From positions 372,001 to 436,000 of the forward strand of contig JAWLCL010000001.1 of the NCBI GenBank assembly GCA_041687255.1: a stretch of DNA of 64,000 bases. The letters run 5' to 3'. Shown here piece by piece: positions 42,089-50,055 of this stretch. The DNA is from Mariniphaga sp041687255. GTDB taxonomy: Bacteria > Bacteroidota > Bacteroidia > Bacteroidales > Prolixibacteraceae. The notes beneath the pieces were generated by a model. That model saw nothing but the letters and a program-made list of their open reading frames with translations, did not search any database and was not told the origin of the DNA. A program made the translations under genes and the position numbers. Position 1 is the first letter of the stretch. Every line of letters starts with the position of its first letter.

Positions 42089-44887
42089 TTACAACTTTTC
42101 CTTTAAAGCCCTGCCCGTATAAGATTCTTTTTTTTGTACCAGTTCTTCCGGTGTTCCTTCAAATACGAGGTTGCCTCCTTTGTCCCCTCCTTCAGGACCA
42201 AGATCAATAACCCAGTCGGCCGATTTAATGACTTCCAGGTTGTGTTCTATAATTATTATAGAATGGCCCCTTGAAATAAGGGCATTAAAAGAATCGAGAA
42301 GCTTCCGAATGTCATGGAAATGAAGCCCTGTTGTAGGTTCATCAAAAATAAAGAGGGTAGGGGAATCCTTTTCAAGGGCCAGAAATGAAGCCAGTTTTAC
42401 GCGCTGACTTTCGCCGCCGGAAAGGGTGCTCGACGACTGGCCCAGTTTTACGTAACCCAGACCAACATCCTGCAAAGGCTTCAACCGTTTTACTATCTTC
42501 TTTTCTGTTGACGTTTTTCCTGCAGAAAAAAGTTCCAGTGCCTGGTTGACAGTCATATTGAGAATGTCGTCTATATTATGCTCCTTATACTGAACGTCCA
42601 ATATATCTTCTTTGAACCGTTTTCCTCCACAACTTTCACAAACCAGGTAAACATCAGCAAGGAACTGCATTTCAACTTTAATGGTTCCTTCACCCTGGCA
42701 CTCGTCACAGCGGCCGCCGTCAACATTGAAGGAGAAATGTGAAGGTTTCAGTCCCTGAATCTTAGAAGCTTGCTGATCGGCAAATAGCTTTCGTATCTCG
42801 TCATAAGCTTTAAGATAGGTAACCGGGTTCGAACGTGATGATTTGCCAATGGGATTTTGATCGATAAATTCTACTGCTGACAACAGTTTGAAGTCCCCTT
42901 TTATTGCATCATGATGACCTGTGCGTTCGCCATAGCCACCCAGAAGTTTTGTTATGCCGGGGTAAAGGATTTTTGAAACCAGTGAAGATTTTCCTGACCC
43001 GCTGACACCTGTTACAACTGTGAGTGTATTCAGCGGAAATTTTATCGTCAGGTTTTTCAGGTTGTTTTCTCGGGCACCTGCAACTTCAATACTATTGCTC
43101 CATTTGCGACGCTGTTTGGGTACTTCAATCTTTTCTACTCCGGTAAGATATTTTGTGGTCAGGCTTTCAGGTTTTTTTTCAAGTTCATCATGAGTGCCCT
43201 GGAAAACAACCTCACCTCCGTGCTGGCCTGCCAAAGGACCAATATCGATAATCTGATCGGCAGCACGTATAATTTCCTCATCGTGTTCTACAACAAACAC
43301 TGTATTGCCTGCCTGCTGTAGCTTTTTAAGTACATGTATCAGTCGTTGGGTATCGCGGGAATGAAGCCCTATGCTTGGTTCATCTAATATATAAAGCGAA
43401 CCAACCAGGCTGCTGCCCAGTGAAGTCGCCAGATTAATACGCTGGGACTCGCCTCCCGATAAGGTGGAAGAAAGCCTGTTAAGCGTCAGGTAGCCCAATC
43501 CGACGTCGCAAAGGAATGTCAACCGGTTTTTAATTTCAATCAAAAGGCGTTTGGCAACTTCCATCTCATGGTGCTCAAGGGTAAGCTGGTCAAAAAAAGC
43601 TTTAAGTTCAGCTGCAGGCATCAATACAAGTTCCTGAATCGATCTTCCGGTCACCTTTACATATCCTGCTTCCTTTTTTAACCGGCTGCCTCTGCATTCC
43701 GGACACGTGGTCTTTCCCCTGTACCGCGATAGCATTACCCTATACTGGATTTTATAACTGTTTTCTTCCAGCATCTTGAAGAAACGGTTCAATCCTTCAA
43801 AATACCGGTTGCCGGTCCACAACAGGGCTTTATGCTCGTCGGAAAGTTCATAGTAGGGTTTATGTATAGGGAAATTGAATTTTTCTGCAGAATAGATGAG
43901 GTTGTCCTTCCATTCGCTCATTTTTTCACCGCGCCAGCAGGCAACGGCTTCCTGGTATAAGGATAGCGATTTATTAGGTATCACCAAATCTTCATCAATA
44001 CCGATTACCTTGCCGTAGCCCTCACACGTAGGGCACGCCCCAACAGGATTGTTGAAACTGTACATGTGTACCGACGGCTCTTCAAAAACAATCCCATCGG
44101 CCTCAAACTGATTTGAAAAGCTGTGTTCTGATTTTTTCTCGCCCTCAAAAACTTTAACAACACATTCACCATGACCTTCAAAAAATGCCGTCTGCACCGA
44201 GTCGGCCATCCTGCTTTGGGTATCTTCATCGTCCTGAACCACAACCCTGTCAATTACCACATTGCAGCTTCCATTACAAAAAACTTTATCAGGAGATGCC
44301 AGCATCTCATCTATCCTTACTATTTCTTCATCTTTTTCAAGCCTTGAAAACCCTTTCTGCATAAGCAGTTCGGCTTCCTGAGGAAGTGTCCTGCCCTTGT
44401 TCAGTTTTAATGGAGCAAGAATCATTACCCTGCTGTTGTCGGGAAACGAGAGAATTGAATCTACCACGTCCGAAACCGAATGACGGGTAACCTCCTTTCC
44501 TGTTACAGGTGAAATCGTCTTACCAATGCGGGCATACAATAGCTTCAGATAGTCGTAAATTTCAGTAGAAGTACCAACAGTGGAACGCGGATTACGGGTG
44601 TTAACTTTCTGCTCAATGGCTATTGCCGGCGGAATGCCTTTAATGTAATCGACCTCGGGTTTGTTAATCCGGCCAAGGAACTGCCGTGCATAGGACGACA
44701 GGCTCTCAACATACCTGCGCTGACCTTCGGCAAAAAGTGTGTCAAAGGCCAATGATGATTTTCCTGACCCTGAAACACCGGTTACAACAATGAACCGGTT
44801 CAGAGGAATCCGTAAACTTATGTTTTTGAGATTATGAACCCTTGCACGTTGAATTTCAATGGCTTTATTTGTTTTATTTAAGGACAT
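42089..44887 (-). CDS. uvrA: excinuclease ABC subunit A
   Basis: DNA-damage recognition ATPase of nucleotide excision repair, 932 residues, full length. Two ABC modules are present, each with Walker A (GVSGSGKSSL), signature LSGGESQR and an Asp-Glu Walker B (ILDEPSIGLH; FDEPTTGLH). Zinc-binding cysteine pairs are visible as CPTCEGYG, CPECRGSR, and CDECQGEG with CESCGGKR. It works with UvrB and UvrC, not in this window. A TAATTTTG box at 44960-44967 gives a leader of about 70 nt. Confidence 0.97.
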   Translation of the reverse strand: MSLNKTNKAIEIQRARVHNLKNISLRIPLNRFIVVTGVSGSGKSSLAFDTLFAEGQRRYVESLSSYARQFLGRINKPEVDYIKGIPPAIAIEQKVNTRNPRSTVGTSTEIYDYLKLLYARIGKTISPVTGKEVTRHSVSDVVDSILSFPDNSRVMILAPLKLNKGRTLPQEAELLMQKGFSRLEKDEEIVRIDEMLASPDKVFCNGSCNVVIDRVVVQDDEDTQSRMADSVQTAFFEGHGECVVKVFEGEKKSEHSFSNQFEADGIVFEEPSVHMYSFNNPVGACPTCEGYGKVIGIDEDLVIPNKSLSLYQEAVACWRGEKMSEWKDNLIYSAEKFNFPIHKPYYELSDEHKALLWTGNRYFEGLNRFFKMLEENSYKIQYRVMLSRYRGKTTCPECRGSRLKKEAGYVKVTGRSIQELVLMPAAELKAFFDQLTLEHHEMEVAKRLLIEIKNRLTFLCDVGLGYLTLNRLSSTLSGGESQRINLATSLGSSLVGSLYILDEPSIGLHSRDTQRLIHVLKKLQQAGNTVFVVEHDEEIIRAADQIIDIGPLAGQHGGEVVFQGTHDELEKKPESLTTKYLTGVEKIEVPKQRRKWSNSIEVAGARENNLKNLTIKFPLNTLTVVTGVSGSGKSSLVSKILYPGITKLLGGYGERTGHHDAIKGDFKLLSAVEFIDQNPIGKSSRSNPVTYLKAYDEIRKLFADQQASKIQGLKPSHFSFNVDGGRCDECQGEGTIKVEMQFLADVYLVCESCGGKRFKEDILDVQYKEHNIDDILNMTVNQALELFSAGKTSTEKKIVKRLKPLQDVGLGYVKLGQSSSTLSGGESQRVKLASFLALEKDSPTLFIFDEPTTGLHFHDIRKLLDSFNALISRGHSIIIIEHNLEVIKSADWVIDLGPEGGDKGGNLVFEGTPEELVQKKESYTGRALKEKL

Positions 44888-44959
44888 GTAAAGTCTAAAA
44901 TCTTATATTTTGTTAAAATCGTTTGCTTATTTCAGTAAAAAGTTTCATTTTTACCCGCA

Positions 44960-44967
44960 CAAAATTA
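44960..44967 (-). promoter_or_regulatory. -7 box of uvrA
   Basis: TAATTTTG on the minus strand, matching TAnnTTTG, about 70 bp before the uvrA start. No recognisable -33 or SOS box accompanies it. Confidence 0.4.
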
Positions 44968-45003
44968 ATAATTTGTTTTACTAAGTTTTTATTCAACTTA
45001 AAA

Positions 45004-45034
45004 TTGACGCCTATCGGAAAAATTTTACTTTTTG
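45004..45034 (+). promoter_or_regulatory. promoter of the ECF sigma factor gene
   Basis: TTG at 45004-45006, 19 nt, then TACTTTTTG (45026-45034), a near match to the Bacteroidota promoter TTG-N19-TAnnTTTG with one extra T. It ends 21 bp before the ATG. Confidence 0.45.
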
Positions 45035-45055
45035 TTTACAATTAAATAGAAGGTA

Positions 45056-45649
45056 ATGTTCAAAATTAATGAGCTGAACGACAATGAGCTCGTTCAACGT
45101 TTTATCGAAGGCGATCAAAATTCTCTCGAGATTTTAATCCATCGTCATAAAAATAGGGTATACTCCTACATTTTGTTGATTGTTAAAAACCAGGAACTGG
45201 CTGAAGATATATTCCAGGAAACATTCATCAAGGTGATTCGCTCCCTGAAGAGGGGGAAATACGTGGAAAACGGGAAATTCGTGTCATGGGTTTTGCGTAT
45301 CTCCCATAACCTGATCATCGATCATTTCCGAAAGGAAAAACTTCAGGGTACAATTTCAAACGACAGCATTGAAGTCGATCTTTTCAACTCGAATAAGTTT
45401 TCGGAGGCTACCATCGAAGACCAGATGGTAAACTCCCAAATTCTAAGCGAAGTGAAAGAGCTTGTTCAGGAACTTCCTGAAGACCAGCAGCAGGTTATTT
45501 ATATGCGCCATTACATGGACATGAGTTTTAAGGAGATAGCCGAACAAACTGGGGTTAGCATTAACACAGCCCTTGGAAGGATGCGATATGCATTGATTAA
45601 TCTCAGAAAATTGATTAAAGAGAAAAACCTTAATCTAACCCGCATTTAA
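45056..45649 (+). CDS. ECF-type RNA polymerase sigma factor
   Basis: 197-residue sigma-70 family protein with regions 2 and 4 only. Region 2 contains ELVQRFIEGDQNSLEILIHRH, ELAEDIFQETFIKVIRSL and WVLRISHNLIIDHFRKEK. Region 4 has the helix-turn-helix MSFKEIAEQTGVSINTALGRMRYAL. No anti-sigma factor with a membrane segment follows. A 72-codon gene is 71 bp downstream. Targets cannot be deduced. Proteins of this group are often annotated as RpoE-like in Bacteroidota. Confidence 0.92.
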   Translation: MFKINELNDNELVQRFIEGDQNSLEILIHRHKNRVYSYILLIVKNQELAEDIFQETFIKVIRSLKRGKYVENGKFVSWVLRISHNLIIDHFRKEKLQGTISNDSIEVDLFNSNKFSEATIEDQMVNSQILSEVKELVQELPEDQQQVIYMRHYMDMSFKEIAEQTGVSINTALGRMRYALINLRKLIKEKNLNLTRI

Positions 45650-45720
45650 CTTTTGTTAACACAATAAGCGGGTTTAGGAGGCGTTCTTGTTTCAGTAATA
45701 ATTTAAAACAAAGAGCGCCT

Positions 45721-45939
45721 ATGAAAAAATGGTCTACATTAGTATTTATTGTTAAAAAATATGCCGGCCAACAATCACTATACAGCGATTTAAATAACCG
45801 GGATTTCTTAGCAAGTGCAGATGACGAAGCAGGATTTTCTCCTTCTGATGAATCGATTAAAAATATTATGGATTTTGCACGTTCATACGACGTGTTGGAA
45901 AGCGATTCCGCCGGTCAGATTGAGTTGATCAACAACTAA
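45721..45939 (+). CDS. small acidic protein after sigma factor, unknown
   Basis: 72 residues, no recognised family. After a short basic N terminus (MKKWSTLVFIVKKYAG) the rest is acidic: SPSDESIKNIMDFARSYDVLES. No signal peptide or cysteines. Its stop is followed within 20 bp by a strong terminator, so it shares the transcript of the upstream sigma factor. By position it could modulate that sigma factor, but nothing in the sequence shows it. The predicted start is the only ATG that gives the whole frame. Confidence 0.65.
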   Translation: MKKWSTLVFIVKKYAGQQSLYSDLNNRDFLASADDEAGFSPSDESIKNIMDFARSYDVLESDSAGQIELINN

Positions 45940-45957
45940 AAAAATTTATTTTTCTCG

Positions 45958-45991
45958 AAAAAAAGGTGCCACTCAGTGACACCTTTTTTTT
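45958..45991 (+). terminator. rho-independent terminator after the sigma-factor operon
   Basis: AAAAAAAGGTGCCA, loop CTCAG, then TGACACCTTTTTTTT; the stem has one internal mismatch pair and is flanked by eight T. It lies 18 bp beyond the stop of the 72-residue gene. Confidence 0.85.
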
Positions 45992-46120
45992 GTTGTGCCC
46001 CAAAGGTCAAACACGGTACATTCACTCTTAATTATTTTTTCTGTGGTTTTTGTGGTCTTATGTGTAAAGCAATTGAAATTATGCATATATTTGTGATACT
46101 ATATTGATATCATATTAATT

Positions 46121-46128
46121 TAATTTTG
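46121..46128 (+). promoter_or_regulatory. -7 box of the SPFH gene, nearly leaderless
   Basis: TAATTTTG, exact match to TAnnTTTG, ends 5 bp before the ATG at 46134. A second match, TATATTTG, lies at 46086-46093. If the nearer one is used the mRNA starts 1-3 nt before the coding region. Confidence 0.45.
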
Positions 46129-46133
46129 ATGCT

Positions 46134-46982
46134 ATGGAAAAAGAATACAAAGGGATGTCGGGATACTTGTTTGCCTTTATTGAGCTGCTGTTTCTGGCAT
46201 TGGTTATTTTTGGCTTTACAAGGGGGCTTGTAGTTCCTTCAGCAGTGCTTATCTTCCTTTTTTTGCTGATTGCCCCCGGGTTTACTGTGGTTGATCCAAA
46301 CCAGAGCTGTGTTATGGTTTTGTTCGGGGCTTACAAGGGAACCATCAAGGTGAACGGTTTTTATTGGGTAAATCCTTTTTTTGTGCGGAAAAAAATTTCC
46401 CTTCGCGCGCGGAATTTCGACAGTGAGCCTATAAAAGTGAACGATAAGCTTGGTAACCCGATTATGATTGGCCTTGTATTGGTCTGGAAAGTCGAGGATA
46501 CCTACAGGGCTGCTTTTGGTGTTGATGAGTTTGAACATTTTGTAGTTGTGCAAAGCGAAGCAGCATTGCGAAAACTTGCTGGTATGTACCCCTACGACAA
46601 CATCGAAGACGAAACTGCACATGTTACCCTTCGTGAAAGCACTGAAGAGGTGAACAACGAGCTGGAGCGTGAAATAAAGGAACGGCTTGAAATCGCCGGT
46701 ATCTATGTAATTGAAGCACGTATAAACTACATCGCCTATGCACAGGAGATTGCCCAGGCAATGCTGAAACGTCAGCAGGCTACCGCCATTGTTGCCGCAC
46801 GTTTTAAAATTGTTGAGGGAGCAGTGAGCATGGTGGAAATGGCTTTGGATGAATTGAGCAAAAAAGACATTATTGATTTTGATGAAGAGAAAAAAGCTAC
46901 AATGGTCAGCAATCTGATGGTAGTGCTTTGTGGCGATAAAGATGTTTCGCCTGTGGTGAATGCCGGCTCGCTTTATCAGTGA
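46134..46982 (+). CDS. SPFH/Band 7 (prohibitin-like) membrane protein
   Basis: 282 residues. Two adjoining hydrophobic segments (about residues 8-55) are followed by DPNQSCVMVLFGAYKG and the Band 7 domain: KVNGFYWVNPFF, RNFDSEPIKVNDKLGNPI and YAQEIAQAMLKRQQA. The end is a coiled, alanine-rich helix. Such proteins form detergent-resistant rings in membranes. No NfeD partner is adjacent. A 51-residue Arc-like protein follows 16 bp later, a pairing I have seen repeatedly for this subgroup. Role is unknown. Confidence 0.88.
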   Translation: MEKEYKGMSGYLFAFIELLFLALVIFGFTRGLVVPSAVLIFLFLLIAPGFTVVDPNQSCVMVLFGAYKGTIKVNGFYWVNPFFVRKKISLRARNFDSEPIKVNDKLGNPIMIGLVLVWKVEDTYRAAFGVDEFEHFVVVQSEAALRKLAGMYPYDNIEDETAHVTLRESTEEVNNELEREIKERLEIAGIYVIEARINYIAYAQEIAQAMLKRQQATAIVAARFKIVEGAVSMVEMALDELSKKDIIDFDEEKKATMVSNLMVVLCGDKDVSPVVNAGSLYQ

Positions 46983-46998
46983 AATTTAAAACAGGTTA

Positions 46999-47154
46999 AT
47001 GAGCAAAAAGAAAACATTTGTGTTGCGTATTGATCCTGAAATGATGAAAGCTGTTGAAAAATGGGCTGCTGATGATTTCAGGAGTATAAATGGGCAACTG
47101 GAATGGATAATTCATAATGCACTTAAGCAGTCAAAGAGGCTTAAGGATAAATAA
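46999..47154 (+). CDS. Arc-like ribbon-helix-helix protein, 51 residues
   Basis: A short ORF from ATG at 46999 to TAA at 47154. Translation starts MSKKKTFVLRIDPEMMKAVE and has the RHH pattern: a beta strand (TFVLRI) followed by helices with WAADDFRSINGQLEWII. The last residues are basic (KQSKRLKDK). It is probably a dimeric DNA-binding repressor. It starts 16 bp after the SPFH stop and is likely cotranscribed, so it may autoregulate the pair. Confidence is lowered only by the short length. Confidence 0.78.
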   Translation: MSKKKTFVLRIDPEMMKAVEKWAADDFRSINGQLEWIIHNALKQSKRLKDK

Positions 47155-47293
47155 TAGCGTGTTAAAATTACTGCTTTTATCATTCATTAAGCTTCTGCTG
47201 TGTCAGTTGTAAGCTCAAAAAGGTTCTTTCATGTCCTTTTTATATGAGTTTAGTTAATGGGTGTTCTTATTCGAAACCGTAAAAAATATCAAA

Positions 47294-47503
47294 ATGAAAA
47301 AAACGTATACATGCCCGAAATGCGGGCACAGGAAAGCTGATGTGGACAAAATACGGACTACCGGGTCAGGTTTTACAAGGTTCTTTAATATTCAGAACCG
47401 CCTGTTTACTGCTGTTTCCTGTTCCCGCTGCGGTTATACTGAACTATATCGGCACGATGTTTCCAAAACCGGGAGCAACATTCTTGATTTCCTGACAAAT
47501 TAG
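47294..47503 (+). CDS. zinc-ribbon protein of unknown function
   Basis: 69 residues from the ATG at 47294 (MKKTYTCPKCGHRKADVDKI). Two knuckles, CPKCG and CSRCGY, make one zinc ribbon of the predicted nucleic-acid-binding type (DUF2082-like). The central TGSGFTRFFNIQNRLFTAVSC segment is typical. The upstream in-frame ATG would add 11 residues before the ribbon and is less likely. No neighbour suggests a function. Confidence 0.75.
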   Translation: MKKTYTCPKCGHRKADVDKIRTTGSGFTRFFNIQNRLFTAVSCSRCGYTELYRHDVSKTGSNILDFLTN

Positions 47504-48111
47504 ATACTTAACCTTTGCTGTTTCGGCGATATTGACCGGTATTCATTTCTCTGTTTTCCGGAAGGCAAAATAAATTTTATGATCGGGAGAAAAAAGGAGC
47601 ATTCAGTAACAGCCTTATGTTCTTTTCTTCTGCTTTAATCCGCAAATAAGCTGTATACCATTGATTTTCCCTTTTTATTGCTTAGAACTGTACCTGGTTT
47701 AATTATACCAATTCTAAATAAATGGGTAAAAGCTTTTTTTTTTGAAAACTTTAGAATTATCCGGTTGATTGTTTTAATGCCAATAGTATTAGACGTTTGA
47801 AGCTGTAGCCGGGAAATCTTTAGTTGCCCGGCAGACGCTTTTTATGGGCTTTAAGGCCTTATGCTTTAGTCACGATTGCTTTTTTTGTTTTTGATTTCTT
47901 TCCATTCAATATCTATATTTGATGCCTTTCTTGAAAAAGTTGGGTTATATTTTTTCATTATTTCATTATTTGTGTGACAAAAAGGAGAGAATAATAACAT
48001 CAATCTGGAATAAATGGGACAATCAGGAAGTTCACTGGCTGTGATTGTGCAGTAACAGTGTTTTTCGGAATTTGTTCTGCTGAAAACTAAAGACGTAAAT
48101 AAATTAACGAG
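47504..48111. other. 608-bp intergenic region
   Basis: No supported gene. A GC-rich dyad GCCGGG ... CCCGGC (47808-47832) with a 13-nt loop stands out in AT-rich sequence and could be part of an untranslated leader or small RNA upstream of etfB. No TAnnTTTG box is found near it. Confidence 0.45.
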
Positions 48112-48987
48112 ATGAAAGCTTACAACATTATTGTTTTGGCCAAACAGGTACCCGATACCAGGAATGTTGGCAAAGATGCAATGAAAGCCGACGGGACAGT
48201 TAACCGGGCGGTATTACCGGCCATTTTCAATCCTGAAGATTTGAATGCCCTTGAGCAGGCTTTGCGCATCAAGGATCAGTTTCCGGGAACCACAGTGAAG
48301 ATTTTGACAATGGGGCCGGTTCGGGCAGCTGAAATCATTCGCGAAGGAATGTTCCGGGGAAGCGACGGCGGGATTCTGCTTACCGACCGTGCATTTGCCG
48401 GCTCCGATACCCTGGCAACATCCTATGCCCTCGGGCAGGCGCTTAAGAAAATGGGCAAAATCGATATTATAATTGCAGGAAGGCAGGCCATAGATGGCGA
48501 TACAGCTCAGGTAGGGCCCCAGGTAGCCGAAAAATTAAATATGCTCCAGGTAACCTATGTCGAAGAGGTTAAGGAACTGAAAAACGACACAATTGTTATG
48601 AAGCGCAGGCTCGACAGGGGAGTGGAAACAGTGAAATGTAAATTGCCGCTGGTAATTACAGTTAATGGCACTGCTCCTGAATGCAGGGTGAGAAACGCCA
48701 AAATGCTTATGAAGTACAAGCGGGCCAGAACAGTTACTGAACTTCAGAAAGAAAATGAAGACTATACGCAGCTCTACAACAGTCGCCCCGATCTGAATAT
48801 TCCCGAATGGACGGTTAACGATATCGAGTCCGATGCTTCACAGTTGGGTCTTACCGGTTCGCCTACAAAGGTGAAAACCATCGAGAATGTAGTGCTCCAG
48901 GCAAAAGATTCGAAAGTTATTTCGGATGCTGACACAGAAATTGAAAATATGATGATTGATCTTATTAAAAGTCATACAATCGGTTAG
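48112..48987 (+). CDS. etfB: electron transfer flavoprotein, beta subunit
   Basis: 291 residues. Small subunit that binds AMP and, with EtfA, carries electrons from acyl-CoA dehydrogenases to the respiratory chain. The beginning IIVLAKQVPDTR and the motifs GRQAIDGDTAQVGPQVAEKL and VMKRRLDRGVETVKCKLPLVITV are signatures. It is first in a three-gene run with etfA and an acyl-CoA dehydrogenase, with small gaps (24 bp to etfA). This is the non-bifurcating type in length. Confidence 0.94.
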   Translation: MKAYNIIVLAKQVPDTRNVGKDAMKADGTVNRAVLPAIFNPEDLNALEQALRIKDQFPGTTVKILTMGPVRAAEIIREGMFRGSDGGILLTDRAFAGSDTLATSYALGQALKKMGKIDIIIAGRQAIDGDTAQVGPQVAEKLNMLQVTYVEEVKELKNDTIVMKRRLDRGVETVKCKLPLVITVNGTAPECRVRNAKMLMKYKRARTVTELQKENEDYTQLYNSRPDLNIPEWTVNDIESDASQLGLTGSPTKVKTIENVVLQAKDSKVISDADTEIENMMIDLIKSHTIG

Positions 48988-49011
48988 TTTTACTTTGAAT
49001 TGGTAAGAATT

Positions 49012-50031
49012 ATGAATAACGTATTTGTTTATTGCGAAATAGAAGACGGCCAGGTGGCAGAAGTAAGCCAGGAGTTGCTTACAAAGGGAAGAACACTGGC
49101 AAATCAACTGAATTGTAAACTGGAAGCCGTTGCGCTGGGGCATAACCTGGAAAACATTCCACGGCAGGTTATCCCCTATGGGGTCGACACCCTGTTCCTG
49201 GCCGACGATAAAAGATTGTACCCCTACCAGACCCTACCGCATACTTCATTGGTGGTTAAACTCTTTGAAGAAGAACAGCCGCAGATAGCTCTTATGGGGG
49301 CGACTTCTATTGGACGGGATCTCGGGCCAAGAGTTTCATCAGCACTGCATAGCGGATTGACAGCCGACTGCACAAGCCTTGAAATCGGCAGTCATTTCGA
49401 TAAAAAAGCTGATAAAAATTACGAAAACCTGTTGTATCAAATCCGCCCTGCTTTTGGTGGAAACATAATCGCAACAATTATAAATCCCGATTGCCGGCCC
49501 CAGATGGCTACTGTAAGGGAAGGCGTAATGAAAAAGAATATCCTTGATGAGGAGTACAAAGGGGAGGTGGTTAACCTTGATGTTTCGAAATATGTAAGCG
49601 ATACCGATTTTGTGGTTGAAATAATTGAGCGGCATGTCGAAAAAAGCAAACTTAACATTAAAGGTGCTCCAATTGTCGTTTCCGGTGGTTATGGTGTGGG
49701 CTCAAAAGAAAATTTTAAGCTTCTCTACCAGTTGGCCGAAGTGCTGGGAGGCGAAGTGGGAGCATCGCGTGCAGCCGTCGATGCAGGATACGCCGAGCAC
49801 GAAAGGCAGATCGGTCAGACCGGTTTAACTGTCAGGCCTAAACTATATATAGCTTGCGGAATATCAGGTCAGATTCAACACCGCGCCGGTATGGAACAGT
49901 CGGCCCAGATTATTGCTATAAACACTGATCCTGAAGCTCCAATTAATGCCATAGCCGACTATGTGATTACAGGAGATATAGCTGAAATCATTCCTAAAAT
50001 GATTAAGTATTATAAAAAGAACACTAAATAA
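49012..50031 (+). CDS. etfA: electron transfer flavoprotein, alpha subunit
   Basis: FAD-binding partner of EtfB, 339 residues from the ATG at 49012 (MNNVFVYCEIEDG). The C-terminal FAD domain has VVSGGYGVGSKENF, GQTGLTVRPKLYIACGISGQIQH and AINTDPEAPINAIADYVITGD. The N-terminal domain contains GATSIGRDLGPRVSSALHSGLTADC. It sits between etfB and the acyl-CoA dehydrogenase, so the whole electron path from substrate to ETF is encoded together. Confidence 0.95.
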   Translation: MNNVFVYCEIEDGQVAEVSQELLTKGRTLANQLNCKLEAVALGHNLENIPRQVIPYGVDTLFLADDKRLYPYQTLPHTSLVVKLFEEEQPQIALMGATSIGRDLGPRVSSALHSGLTADCTSLEIGSHFDKKADKNYENLLYQIRPAFGGNIIATIINPDCRPQMATVREGVMKKNILDEEYKGEVVNLDVSKYVSDTDFVVEIIERHVEKSKLNIKGAPIVVSGGYGVGSKENFKLLYQLAEVLGGEVGASRAAVDAGYAEHERQIGQTGLTVRPKLYIACGISGQIQHRAGMEQSAQIIAINTDPEAPINAIADYVITGDIAEIIPKMIKYYKKNTK

Positions 50032-50055
50032 TTCAGAAAAACAATACCCAGTATA

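Noticed and set aside
47808..47832. GC-rich hairpin upstream of etfB considered as a riboswitch
   Set aside because: A single stem-loop with no conserved aptamer core that I recognise; recorded only as structure.
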